Part shown: positions 30,035-36,950 of the stretch, piece after piece
Layout of the letters: every line of letters begins with the position of its first letter
Numbering within the stretch: the first letter of the stretch is position 1
Source of the DNA: an uncultured Bacteroidia bacterium
GTDB lineage: Bacteria > Bacteroidota > Bacteroidia > Bacteroidales > F082
Assembly (NCBI GenBank): GCA_902799345.1
Contig: CADBZW010000001.1
Location: 1 to 64,000 of the forward strand
DNA: 64,000 nucleotides
Direction of reading: 5' to 3'
The notes under the pieces: generated by a model
What the model saw: only the letters and a program-made list of their open reading frames with translations
Database searches by the model: none
Told to the model about the DNA's origin: nothing
Position numbers and translations under genes: made by a program

Positions 30035-30727
30035 ATGACTGAACAAGAGGATTTTGTCGTACAGGCACCATATCAGCCTACAAAAGAAGAGAATAAGGCT
30101 ATAATGGAGTTGGCAGTTAAAGGGCTCATGGCCAAGTGCTGGGATTCAAAAAAGAAGTATATCAAGAGCTTTAAGAAACACCTTAGGGAGGATATGTATG
30201 AAAAGCAGAATAAACTGTGTGCCTATTGCAGAATCCATGTTCCATTAGCATGTGTGTCAATGCATCGGGAACACATTGTGTATAAGGATGATCATCCGCA
30301 GTGGATGTTCCTGCCAGAAAACCTTTGTGTGGCTTGTCCAACCTGTAACGAATTCAAAGGGACAACAGAGGTGCTGAATGACCCAGAGACAACAACTTAT
30401 CCCGAAACAAGTACAGGGTTCAAAATAATACATCCCATGTACGACAAGTATTCTGAGCATATTGAGTTGGTAGGCGATGTATTGTATCGAGGGAAGACAG
30501 ATAAAGGAAATTTTACGATAAACACATGCCATCTGTATAGAGTGGACTTGGCAGAAGAGCGTGTAGATATGAAAAATTATGCTGAGAATAAAGGAAATAT
30601 CATTGCTGAGTTGATAAAACTTATAAGGATGCCAGATACGTATGTTGATGATAAGGAAAAGTTTAAAGAGATTGTGATAGAAGCAGTGAACGCGTATAAA
30701 GTAAAACAGGGAATAGTAAAAGGTTGA
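30035..30727 (+). CDS. Septu-like PtuB HNH endonuclease
   Basis: The 230-residue protein carries an HNH nuclease domain: C62-x2-C65 (KLCAYCR), the catalytic histidine region MHREHIV (H78, H80), ENL (N96) and C101-x2-C104 with CNEFKG. The two CxxC pairs form the structural zinc site. The C-terminal part is helical. Together with the preceding ATPase it forms the effector pair of a Septu-like system; PtuB is expected to cut nucleic acid when the ATPase senses infection (known for the family, inferred here). Confidence 0.8.
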   Translation: MTEQEDFVVQAPYQPTKEENKAIMELAVKGLMAKCWDSKKKYIKSFKKHLREDMYEKQNKLCAYCRIHVPLACVSMHREHIVYKDDHPQWMFLPENLCVACPTCNEFKGTTEVLNDPETTTYPETSTGFKIIHPMYDKYSEHIELVGDVLYRGKTDKGNFTINTCHLYRVDLAEERVDMKNYAENKGNIIAELIKLIRMPDTYVDDKEKFKEIVIEAVNAYKVKQGIVKG

Positions 30728-30752
30728 CGAATCATTGGTCAAAAGAACGATT

Positions 30753-30860
30753 ATGACCCAAGAGGAACGTTAGTTTGCAAGGTATAATGATGTGATGGAA
30801 TTCATGGCGGCAAATCGAACGTCAGTCCTAGGAGATGGGCGACTGATAGGTTCCCTATAA
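30753..30860 (+). pseudogene. Remnant of a helicase-associated-domain gene
   Basis: The frame from the ATG at 30753 reads MTQEER, a TAG stop, then FARYNDVMEFMAANRTSV and a second stop at 30858. The pattern (aromatic-x-RYN-x-V-MEF-x-AANR) resembles the start of helicase-associated (HA) domain proteins that are common in Bacteroidota mobile regions. The in-frame stop and shortness mark it as decayed. Confidence 0.4.
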
Positions 30861-30912
30861 TAAAAGGGCAAATACAATAACAAAGACACATAATGCAAAC
30901 GTGTACAAGTTT

Positions 30913-30942
30913 AAGGAGATTCCCGCAGGGTCTCCTTTTTTT
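30913..30942 (+). terminator. Intrinsic terminator after the Septu-like operon
   Basis: AAGGAGA (30913-30919) pairs with TCTCCTT (30931-30937) across an inner CCC-GCA-GGG stem, followed by a run of T. It lies about 190 bp after the ptuB-like stop and closes the plus-strand operon. Confidence 0.8.
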
Positions 30943-31007
30943 GTGCCCTTATGAAAGGGCTGGATAATCTTTATTCGGGAAGTAAAGACCTCTTGTACTT
31001 GTATCCT

Positions 31008-31478
31008 TTAGTTGGAACCGTATGCTTCCTCAAGCACCTTCTCCAAGTATGGCTTGTATTCAGTCGGTGTGCGCTTGCTGCAATACATAGCGTAGACCAG
31101 ATTAAGGTACTCTTCTCTGTCCAAATGGCATTTGACTTCCAAATCTTCAAACTGTTGCTGCAAGCTCCAGTCATCGCCGCGTAGAAAACCATAGTCGAAC
31201 TGCATGACCGTGCGGACAGGAAAGCAGAAACGACCGCCCGTTGGAACGTCGCCAATCTCTACATCAGGTTCAAACACATACGACACCACTTTGCCGTCTG
31301 CGTCACGATTGATGCCGTGTTTTATCTGATCGTCGGGGACACCTGCGCGTCTTTGGCTGGTCGTGAAATGAATGACAACCTGCACATCTTCATCCCTAAA
31401 TATGCTGATGGCATATTTGTATTTGGGATTGTTTATGTTTTTGGCAAATCCGTATGTGACAGTGCCGGGTTCAAACAT
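31008..31478 (-). CDS. Probable toxin partner of a Panacea-type antitoxin
   Basis: A 156-residue protein encoded directly after the DUF4065 gene with an 8-bp overlap. The N-terminal half is beta-rich (FEPGTVTYGFAKNI, then KYAISIFRDEDVQVVIHF) and includes FCFPVRTVMQF, a layout that could fit a MazF/PemK-like barrel, followed by a helical C-terminus. I cannot assign a family with confidence. Panacea antitoxins are paired with many unrelated toxins, so the toxin role is inferred from position. Confidence 0.5.
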   Translation of the reverse strand: MFEPGTVTYGFAKNINNPKYKYAISIFRDEDVQVVIHFTTSQRRAGVPDDQIKHGINRDADGKVVSYVFEPDVEIGDVPTGGRFCFPVRTVMQFDYGFLRGDDWSLQQQFEDLEVKCHLDREEYLNLVYAMYCSKRTPTEYKPYLEKVLEEAYGSN

Positions 31479-32067
31479 GGAGTGCCGAATTAAGAGAAGC
31501 CTGCATCATCATGCTATCCAATGCTTCAGCATAGATTTCCTTTCCTTCGGCATCGTTCAGGTCGTTAAGACAAATCGGGTATACTGAACGGCCAGTCTCA
31601 TCGAAAGTGATATGATGTTGCGACACTGTTTGCGACCACAACGAGTCTTCGCTGTGCGTCTCGTCAGTCAAGTCATCGGCTGACTTGTCCTTACAATAGG
31701 CAATCACGCTATTGATGATGTCCATTTCGTATTCGCTAAAGCCCTTCAAATCTTGGTCGATAGCGTAGGGATTCGTCTTGTTGGCAGACACATGCCATTT
31801 GCCATCATCTTCTTTGGCACATGTCACAAAGTTTGCAAAAGCACCATCCTTGACTTCGTAAACACTAGGAGCCACAGGACCTTTCTTCCATGCATAATAG
31901 TCAAGCCATGTTAGCGGAATGGCTCGCATCTGCACGGATTTCTCGTCCATGAGGTATATTACTTTCAGTAATTTGCGCAAATGAATATGCGGCATCTGGC
32001 TGCATATATATTCGAGCAATGCACCTATCTTATTTGCATTTACCTGTAATCCCAAATTCGAAATCAT
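31471..32067 (-). CDS. Panacea (DUF4065/SocA-like) antitoxin domain protein
   Basis: The product has the DUF4065 pattern: an N-terminal helix (KIGALLEYICSQMP), LRKLLKVIYLMDEKSV, and WLDYYAWKKGPVAPSVYEV, where the KGPV-x-P-x-VYE segment is the family hallmark. Panacea domains neutralise diverse toxins and may act as chaperones or protease adaptors. The start was set at the ATG at 32067 because the -7 box at 32093-32100 puts the transcript start at about 32088; the upstream ATG at 32088 would then be leaderless. It is followed by a small gene with an 8-bp overlap, the usual antitoxin-toxin layout. Confidence 0.75.
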   Translation of the reverse strand: MISNLGLQVNANKIGALLEYICSQMPHIHLRKLLKVIYLMDEKSVQMRAIPLTWLDYYAWKKGPVAPSVYEVKDGAFANFVTCAKEDDGKWHVSANKTNPYAIDQDLKGFSEYEMDIINSVIAYCKDKSADDLTDETHSEDSLWSQTVSQHHITFDETGRSVYPICLNDLNDAEGKEIYAEALDSMMMQASLNSALHV

Positions 32068-32092
32068 GGATTGTTTTATTATTGTCATGCTG

Positions 32093-32100
32093 CAAAATTA
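32093..32100 (-). promoter_or_regulatory. -7 box of the Panacea operon
   Basis: TAATTTTG on the minus strand matches TAnnTTTG. The immediate context (GTAATTTTGCAGC) is almost identical to that upstream of bamD (45123-45130). No good -33 TTTG is visible. Confidence 0.5.
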
Positions 32101-32217
32101 CTGCTTTTTTTGAAACATTTCAGTTGATTTACAAAAATATGCGAGAAAAACAGCGCCGGCATCTAAACGGAGGTTAAGGCTCATATCCAATTCATAGGCA
32201 AAATATCATAAACGATA

Positions 32218-32379
32218 ATGTATTTTTCAGATGCAAAATCTATTTCGAAAGCCATCGGACTCAAGCCCTCAAGGACCCGCGACTATCTCAAACAACTCGT
32301 GGATGAAGGCATCCTTGAGGTGGAGGGGGAGTATAAAAACGGTGCTGACGCAGTGCAAGAACATGATGGGCTTGCCTGA
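32218..32379 (+). pseudogene. Winged-helix fragment, probably the C-terminus of a Fic-type protein
   Basis: A 53-codon open frame from the ATG at 32218 reads SISKAIGLKPSRTRDYLKQL and continues VDEGILEVEGEYKN, a typical winged-helix recognition helix and wing like those at the C-terminus of Fic-family and AlbA_2-type proteins. It lacks any upstream catalytic domain and runs out of frame into the AbiEii fragment, so it is a remnant. Confidence 0.5.
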
Positions 32380-32485
32380 ACAGGCCGTTGAGAAGGATTA
32401 CTGGGTGACAGTGATGCTGCAACTCATCTTTGACTCGGAGCTGATGGAGAGCATGGCGGAGCTGGAGCGGAGGTTTAGGGAGTGA
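32342..32485 (+). pseudogene. N-terminal fragment of an AbiEii-type toxin
   Basis: In the frame ending at 32485 the sequence GLPEQAVEKDYWVTVMLQLI matches the start of AbiEii/AbiGii nucleotidyltransferase toxins. The homology stops after a few more residues, and the whole catalytic region is missing. It is joined to the preceding winged-helix fragment in a different frame, indicating a deletion that fused two broken genes. Confidence 0.55.
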
Positions 32486-32544
32486 GAATGATGGTCAAGC
32501 ATATCAGCGAAGGGGTTGTTGATATCAATAACGATATGAAAAAT

Positions 32545-32574
32545 TCGGGCGAAACCCATTAGGATTCCGCCCGA
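32545..32574. terminator. Bidirectional hairpin after lemA
   Basis: TCGGGCG (32545-32551) pairs with CGCCCGA (32568-32574). T-rich sequence follows on the plus strand and A5 precedes on the left, giving a T run on the minus strand, so it can end the lemA transcript and any plus-strand readthrough. Confidence 0.65.
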
Positions 32575-32596
32575 TTTTGTTTTGTGTAAATAACGT

Positions 32597-33178
32597 TCAG
32601 AACGTCTCTGGCACCTTGTCGGCCCCTTCGTCAGCCTCAAAATAAGGCCGTTTCTCGAAGCCGAACATGTTGGCGATGATGTTGCCCGGGAACTTGCGGA
32701 GGCTTTGGTTGTAGGCCTTGGCTGCTTCGTTGAAGCGTTGGCGTTCAGTGAGGATACGGTTCTCGCACCCTGCCAATTGCGCCTGCAAGGTGAGGTAGTT
32801 CTCACTAGCCTTGAGGTCGGGGTAGTTCTCGATGGAGACGATGAGGCGGTTCAGCGACTCTCCCAACTCGTCTTGGGCGGTTTGGAAGTTCTGCAGGTCG
32901 CTTTCGGTGTAACTCTCCATGTTAACGCTGGTGGCAGAAGCTTTCTTGGCGCGAGCTTCCGTCACGGCGATGAGCGTGCCTTGCTCGTATTCTTGGTAGT
33001 TTTTCACCAAGGCGACGAGGTTGGGCACCAGGTCGGCACGACGCTGGTAGACATTCTCCACTTGGCCCCATGCCTTGCTGACAGTCTCCTGTTTATTGAC
33101 CAATCCATTGTAGATGCCGATGCCCCAAATGAGGATGACACCCACAACGATGGTGATGATGATTCCGGTTTTTTTCAT
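32597..33178 (-). CDS. lemA: LemA family membrane protein
   Basis: A 193-residue protein with an N-terminal transmembrane segment (IIITIVVGVILIWGIGIYNG) and the family's coiled-coil core: LVNKQETVSKAWGQVENVYQ, RRADLVPNLVALVKNYQEYE and later YPDLKASENYLTLQAQLAG. The C-terminal FPGNIIANMFGF-x-KRPYFEA segment is also typical. LemA proteins are widespread and of unknown function; they are anchored with most of the protein outside the membrane. Transcribed alone, with a heptamer repeat hairpin immediately upstream. Confidence 0.93.
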   Translation of the reverse strand: MKKTGIIITIVVGVILIWGIGIYNGLVNKQETVSKAWGQVENVYQRRADLVPNLVALVKNYQEYEQGTLIAVTEARAKKASATSVNMESYTESDLQNFQTAQDELGESLNRLIVSIENYPDLKASENYLTLQAQLAGCENRILTERQRFNEAAKAYNQSLRKFPGNIIANMFGFEKRPYFEADEGADKVPETF

Positions 33179-33194
33179 GGTTTAGATTGATTTG

Positions 33195-33305
33195 GGACTT
33201 AGGACTTAGGACTTGGGACTTGGGACTCGGGACTCGGGGACCGTCCTCCGTCTTCAGTCTTCAGTCCTCCGTCCTCCGTCCTCAGTCTTTAGTCCTCCGT
33301 CCTTA
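33195..33305. repeat. Convergent heptamer arrays between pyrI and lemA
   Basis: Two arrays of 7-bp units face each other. On the left are about six units of GGACTTA/GGACTTG/GGACTCG (33195-33239); on the right about nine units of GTCCTCC/GTCTTCA/GTCCTTA (33242-33305). The units are near reverse complements, so the region can fold into a long imperfect hairpin that tolerates slippage. Confidence 0.75.
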
Positions 33306-33770
33306 AATAAATTCCAATTTGTCCTGCGTCGTGTTCTTCTCGCAGTAGTGGCAGTGCAGCTTGAAGTTGCCTTCGGCGTCCTTGATGACCTTGAACTTGG
33401 TCGGCACGTCGTGTTCCTTGTTGGTCACGCAGTTGGGGTTGAAGCACTTCACGATGCGCTCGATGCTGTCGGGGATGCTGACGGTTTGCTTGCGGATGAC
33501 CTCAAACTCCTTGATTTCGATGATGGAGGCGGTGGGGGCGACCAAGGCAATCTTGTTCACGTCTTCAGGCTCAAAGTATTTGTTGGCAGCCTTGATGAAG
33601 CCTTTAGTGCCGTATTTCTTGCTCTCCACGTTGATGCCGAAATACACGGGAGTTTTGACTTTTTCCAAGCCCAAAATCTTGACGACTTGGAATACTTTGT
33701 CGGCGGGGATATGGTCGATGACGGTGCCATTCTCAATGGCGCTCACAGTCAGTTCTTTTTTCTTTTCCAT
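33303..33770 (-). CDS. pyrI: Aspartate carbamoyltransferase regulatory subunit
   Basis: PyrI binds CTP/ATP and controls the PyrB catalytic trimers in the first committed step of pyrimidine synthesis. The 155-residue protein has the allosteric domain (ENGTVIDHIPADKVFQVVKI) and a zinc domain with C-x5-C (KCFNPNCVTN; Cys separated by NPN here) and CHYC. It lies downstream of pyrB on the same strand with a 175-bp spacer that contains two strong hairpins, so the pair is probably one pyrBI transcript. Confidence 0.95.
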   Translation of the reverse strand: MEKKKELTVSAIENGTVIDHIPADKVFQVVKILGLEKVKTPVYFGINVESKKYGTKGFIKAANKYFEPEDVNKIALVAPTASIIEIKEFEVIRKQTVSIPDSIERIVKCFNPNCVTNKEHDVPTKFKVIKDAEGNFKLHCHYCEKNTTQDKLEFI

Positions 33771-33850
33771 GTCTGTATGTTGAATTGTTGGTTGTTTAAC
33801 TGTTGTTTGTCACAAAACTTGCAAAACTTTCAAAACCCTTGTTTAGGTAG

Positions 33851-33902
33851 GGGAAGCAGCCAACTGGCCTGCTTCCCGGCGGCGACGCGGTTGCGTGCCG
33901 CC
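33851..33902 (-). promoter_or_regulatory. Two adjacent hairpins in the pyrB-pyrI spacer
   Basis: GGGAAGCAG (33851-33859) pairs with CTGCTTCCC (33869-33877), and immediately beside it GGCGGC (33878-33883) pairs with GCCGCC (33897-33902), extended inside by ACGC/GCGT. No T run follows on either strand, so they may stabilise or process the pyrB message, or be a REP-like repeat. Confidence 0.5.
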
Positions 33903-33945
33903 CTCATCATTCAAAAGGTTTTGCATTGTTTTGTGGGTTTTGTGA

Positions 33946-34866
33946 TTATTTAAGACCCAGAATAGAAGCGATGAGTGCTTGACGGGCATAGACTCCGTTT
34001 TGTGCCTGCTGGAAGTAATAGGCCTTCGGGTTGGCATCGACGTCGACGTGGATCTCGTTGACGCGCGGCAGCGGGTGTAGCACACGGCAGTTGGGCTTGG
34101 AGTTTGCCAACATGGCGTTGCGCAGCACGTAGGAGTTTTTCACCTTCTCGTATTCCTCTGGGTCGGGGAAGCGCTCGCGTTGGATGCGGGTCATGTAGAT
34201 GATGTCGGAGTGGGGGATAGCGTCCTCCAACTCGGTGTACTGGTGGTACTCGAGGTTGCGGTCCTTGATGTGTTGCTTCACCACGCTCGGCAGCTTCAGC
34301 TCGACGGGCGAGACGAGGTTGAACTTCGCGTTGAAGTTGCACATAGCCTCGACGAGGCTGTGGACGGTGCGGCCGTATTTCAGGTCGCCGACGAGGGTGA
34401 TCTCAAGGTTTTCGAGCGTGCCTTGCGTCTTGCGGATGCTGTAGAGGTCGAGCATGCACTGGGTGGGGTGCTGGTTGGCGCCGTCGCCTGCGTTGATGAC
34501 CGGCACCTTCGACACCTCGGAGGCGAAGCGGGCCGAGCCTTCGATGGGGTTGCGCATGACGATGAGGTCGGCGTAGCTGGCCACCATGGTGATGGTGTCG
34601 GCGAGGGATTCGCCCTTCTGGATGCTCGTTCCGGCGGTGCTGCTGAAGCCGATGACATTGCCGCCCAACAGTTGGATGGCCGTCTCGAAGCTCAGACGCG
34701 TACGGGTGGAAGGCTCGAAGAATAGTGAGGCGATGATGCGCCCGTTCAGCAGGTTCTGGTGCGGGTTTTTCTCGAAGTCCTCGGCGATGTCGAGGACATG
34801 GCAGATCTCCTCAGGCGTGTAGTCGCTGATGGAAATCAAGCTGCGGTTTTTCAGTGAAACTGACAT
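33946..34866 (-). CDS. pyrB: Aspartate carbamoyltransferase catalytic subunit
   Basis: PyrB joins carbamoyl phosphate and aspartate to form N-carbamoyl-aspartate. The 306-residue product (start at the ATG at 34866, [16 protein letters not shown]) carries the carbamoyl phosphate motif [13 protein letters not shown] and the C-terminal HPLPRVNEI loop. The longer in-frame extension to 34914 overlaps the attenuator and is not used here. The start codon lies 4 nt after the stop of a 47-codon leader ORF, so its expression is probably coupled to the leader attenuator. Confidence 0.95.
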   Translation of the reverse strand: MSVSLKNRSLISISDYTPEEICHVLDIAEDFEKNPHQNLLNGRIIASLFFEPSTRTRLSFETAIQLLGGNVIGFSSTAGTSIQKGESLADTITMVASYADLIVMRNPIEGSARFASEVSKVPVINAGDGANQHPTQCMLDLYSIRKTQGTLENLEITLVGDLKYGRTVHSLVEAMCNFNAKFNLVSPVELKLPSVVKQHIKDRNLEYHQYTELEDAIPHSDIIYMTRIQRERFPDPEEYEKVKNSYVLRNAMLANSKPNCRVLHPLPRVNEIHVDVDANPKAYYFQQAQNGVYARQALIASILGLK

Positions 34867-34870
34867 AGGC

Positions 34871-35014
34871 TTATCTGTTTGATTTGTTGAACTTGGCAAA
34901 AAAAAGACGGCCAATACTTTGACCGTCGATATGGGATAAAGGGAAATTCGTTTTGATGGAACCAGTTGATTCCGTGGTAAAAATCTTGTCCGATGGCTTG
35001 TTTTGGTATCTCAT
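34871..35014 (-). CDS. pyrB leader peptide (pyrL-like)
   Basis: A 47-codon [20 protein letters not shown] at its start and [10 protein letters not shown] at its end, runs through the leader and straight across the terminator hairpin, stopping 4 nt before pyrB. E. coli pyrL (44 codons) has this same layout. The start is near the presumed transcript start, so it may be translated without a conventional ribosome site. The peptide sequence itself is probably unimportant; what matters is that a ribosome following closely behind RNA polymerase would open the terminator stem. Confidence 0.55.
   Translation of the reverse strand: MRYQNKPSDKIFTTESTGSIKTNFPLSHIDGQSIGRLFFAKFNKSNR
34898..34927 (-). terminator. 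Attenuator terminator in the pyrB leader
   Basis: On the minus strand a stem formed by GACGG and CCGTC with an inner CAA/TTG (34927-34906) is followed by eight T (34905-34898). It lies 32 nt before the pyrB start codon, inside the leader ORF. Its position upstream of the gene rather than after one marks it as an attenuator candidate. Confidence 0.75.
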
Positions 35015-35019
35015 CGGAC
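34979..35019 (-). promoter_or_regulatory. Pause hairpin and U tract in the pyrB leader
   Basis: GTCCGATG and CATCGGAC (35019-35012 and 34995-34988, minus strand) form a perfect 8-bp stem enclosing the start of the leader ORF. A U5 tract (34983-34979) follows 5 nt after the stem. In E. coli pyrBI a pause hairpin followed by U-rich RNA makes elongation sensitive to UTP, so this is a plausible UTP sensor. Confidence 0.6.
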
Positions 35020-35021
35020 TG

Positions 35022-35029
35022 CAAAAATA
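35022..35029 (-). promoter_or_regulatory. -7 box of the pyrB operon
   Basis: TATTTTTG on the minus strand matches TAnnTTTG. The transcript would begin at about 35016-35018, just ahead of the leader ORF and pause hairpin. The -33 region shows only TGGT. Confidence 0.55.
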
Positions 35030-35062
35030 AGGATTTTTTTATTCCATGACCAGCTTTTTTAC

Positions 35063-35070
35063 TATTTTTG
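35063..35070 (+). promoter_or_regulatory. -7 box of argS
   Basis: TATTTTTG matches TAnnTTTG and lies 20 nt before the argS ATG, divergent from the pyrB promoter about 35 bp away. A convincing -33 element is not visible. Confidence 0.55.
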
Positions 35071-35089
35071 TGCAATTAATTTCATCACT

Positions 35090-36901
35090 ATGTTAGAAGA
35101 AGTATTAAGACAGTTGTTCATCAAGTCGTTCAAGACCTTATACGGACAGGAACCGCCTGTCCAGCAAGTGAATTTCCAAAAGACGCGCCCCGAGTTTGAG
35201 GGCGACATGACCATCGTGGTGTTTCCCTTCGTGAAACTGGCAGGCCGCAATCCCGAGCAGTTGGCCAACGAAATGGGTGCCGAGATGATCAAAGAATCGG
35301 ACATGATTGCCAAGTTCAATGTGGTGAAAGGTTTCCTTAACCTGCTGATTTCCGACAAGTTCTGGATGGATTTCTTTAAGGCGAACCACGAGAACCGCGA
35401 GTTCGGTCGCAAACCTGTTTCGGGTAAGAACGTGGTCATCGAGTATTCCTCGCCCAATACGAACAAGCCCCTGCACTTGGGCCATATCCGCAACAACCTC
35501 CTCGGCTGGAGCGTCTCCGAAATCATGAAGGCCAATGGCAAGAGAGTGGTGCGCGTCAACCTGGTCAACGACCGTGGCATCCACATCTGCAAGAGCATGT
35601 TGGCCTGGCTGAAGTGGGGCAATGGCTGCACGCCCGAGTCGACGGGCAAGAAGGGCGACCACCTCATCGGCGACTTCTACGTGCTGTTCGACAAGAAGTT
35701 CAAGGAAGAGGTGAAATCCTTGCTGCCTGCCGATTACGACACCTTGGACGAGAAAGCCAAGGAAGAAGCTAAGGCCAAGGCCGAAGCCGAGTCCACGCTG
35801 ATGCAGGAAGCCCGCGAGATGCTGGTGAAATGGGAAGCCAACGACCCCGAGGTGCGTCACCTGTGGGAAACGATGAACCAATGGGTGTATGACGGCTTCG
35901 ACGTGACCTACAAGCGTCTGGGCGTTTCGTTCGAGAAGATCTACTACGAATCGCAGACCTACCTTTTGGGCAAGGAATTGGTGCAGGAAGGCTTGGAAAA
36001 AGGTGTCCTCTATCGCCGCGACGACAACTCCGTGTGGTGCGACCTCCGTGATGAAGGCCTCGATGAGAAGCTCCTGCTCCGTCGCGATGGCACCTCGGTC
36101 TATATGACCCAAGACCTCGGCACGGCTCAACTGCGTGTCAAGGAATACGACCCAGAGAAGCTGATTTATGTTGTGGGTAACGAGCAAATTTACCACTTTG
36201 ACGTGCTGAAGCGCGTTCTTGTGCGTCTCGGTCGCGAGTGGGGCAATGATATCGAACACCTTTCCTACGGCATGGTCGAACTGCCCAACGGTAAGATGAA
36301 GTCACGTGAGGGCACCGTGGTCGATGCCGACGACCTCATGGACGAGATGGTGGCCACTGCCAAGGCTGTCTCCGACGAACTCGGTAAGGCCAAGGATCTC
36401 TCACCCGAAGAGGCCGACAAACTCTATCACACCATCGGCTTGGGTGCCTTGAAGTATTTCATCCTCAAGGTCGACCCGAAGAAGACCATGCTCTTCAACC
36501 CCGAGGAGTCCATCGACTTCAACGGCAATACAGGTCCGTTTGTGCAATACACCCACGCCCGTATCTGCTCGGTGCTGCGTAAGGCCGAGGAACAAGGCAT
36601 CAAGCTCGAAAGCGAGGTGAAGGTCGGCGACTTGCAACCCAAGGAGAAGGAAATCATCGTGATGATGTATGGCTGGCCTATGGTGCTGAACCTAGCTGCT
36701 GAAAATCGCAGTCCCGCGATGATTGCCAACTTCATCTTCGACCTCGCCAAAGAATTCAACCAGTTCTACCAAGAGTGCAGCATCCTGAAGGAGCCCGATG
36801 CCGACCGCCGTATGTTCCGCTTGCAGGTGTGCGACATGGTGGCTGCCTTGCTGCGCAATGCCTCTGAATTGCTGGGTATCGGGATGCCGGAGAGGATGTA
36901 G
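35090..36901 (+). CDS. argS: Arginyl-tRNA synthetase
   Basis: Class I synthetase that charges tRNA-Arg. The product has 603 residues from the ATG at 35090 (MLEEVLRQLFIKSF); the frame is open further upstream to 35003, but the promoter box at 35063 rules that out. Visible motifs are the HIGH-type signature in SSPNTNKPLHLGHIRNNLLG, the VNDRGIHICKSML segment, the KMSKS-like MKSREGTVV, and the C-terminal anticodon-binding helices. It is divergent from pyrB and monocistronic or followed by the repeat-flanked four-helix-bundle gene. Confidence 0.97.
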   Translation: MLEEVLRQLFIKSFKTLYGQEPPVQQVNFQKTRPEFEGDMTIVVFPFVKLAGRNPEQLANEMGAEMIKESDMIAKFNVVKGFLNLLISDKFWMDFFKANHENREFGRKPVSGKNVVIEYSSPNTNKPLHLGHIRNNLLGWSVSEIMKANGKRVVRVNLVNDRGIHICKSMLAWLKWGNGCTPESTGKKGDHLIGDFYVLFDKKFKEEVKSLLPADYDTLDEKAKEEAKAKAEAESTLMQEAREMLVKWEANDPEVRHLWETMNQWVYDGFDVTYKRLGVSFEKIYYESQTYLLGKELVQEGLEKGVLYRRDDNSVWCDLRDEGLDEKLLLRRDGTSVYMTQDLGTAQLRVKEYDPEKLIYVVGNEQIYHFDVLKRVLVRLGREWGNDIEHLSYGMVELPNGKMKSREGTVVDADDLMDEMVATAKAVSDELGKAKDLSPEEADKLYHTIGLGALKYFILKVDPKKTMLFNPEESIDFNGNTGPFVQYTHARICSVLRKAEEQGIKLESEVKVGDLQPKEKEIIVMMYGWPMVLNLAAENRSPAMIANFIFDLAKEFNQFYQECSILKEPDADRRMFRLQVCDMVAALLRNASELLGIGMPERM

Positions 36902-36906
36902 GATGA

Positions 36907-36948
36907 TTTAAAATTTAAAATTCAAAATTCAAAATTTAAAATTTAAAA
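36907..36948. repeat. Heptamer array TTTAAAA/TTCAAAA
   Basis: Six consecutive 7-bp units (TTTAAAA x2, TTCAAAA x2, TTTAAAA x2) run from just after the argS stop to 2 bp before the next start codon. A related octamer array lies on the other side of that gene. Confidence 0.75.
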
Positions 36949-36950
36949 TT

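Noticed and set aside
33195..33305. CRISPR array
   Set aside because: The units are 7 bp with no spacers of constant length and no cas genes nearby; they are simple tandem repeats.
35003..35089. Longer argS start at 35003
   Set aside because: It would place the start codon upstream of the promoter box at 35063-35070; MLEEVLRQLF at 35090 is the typical N-terminus.
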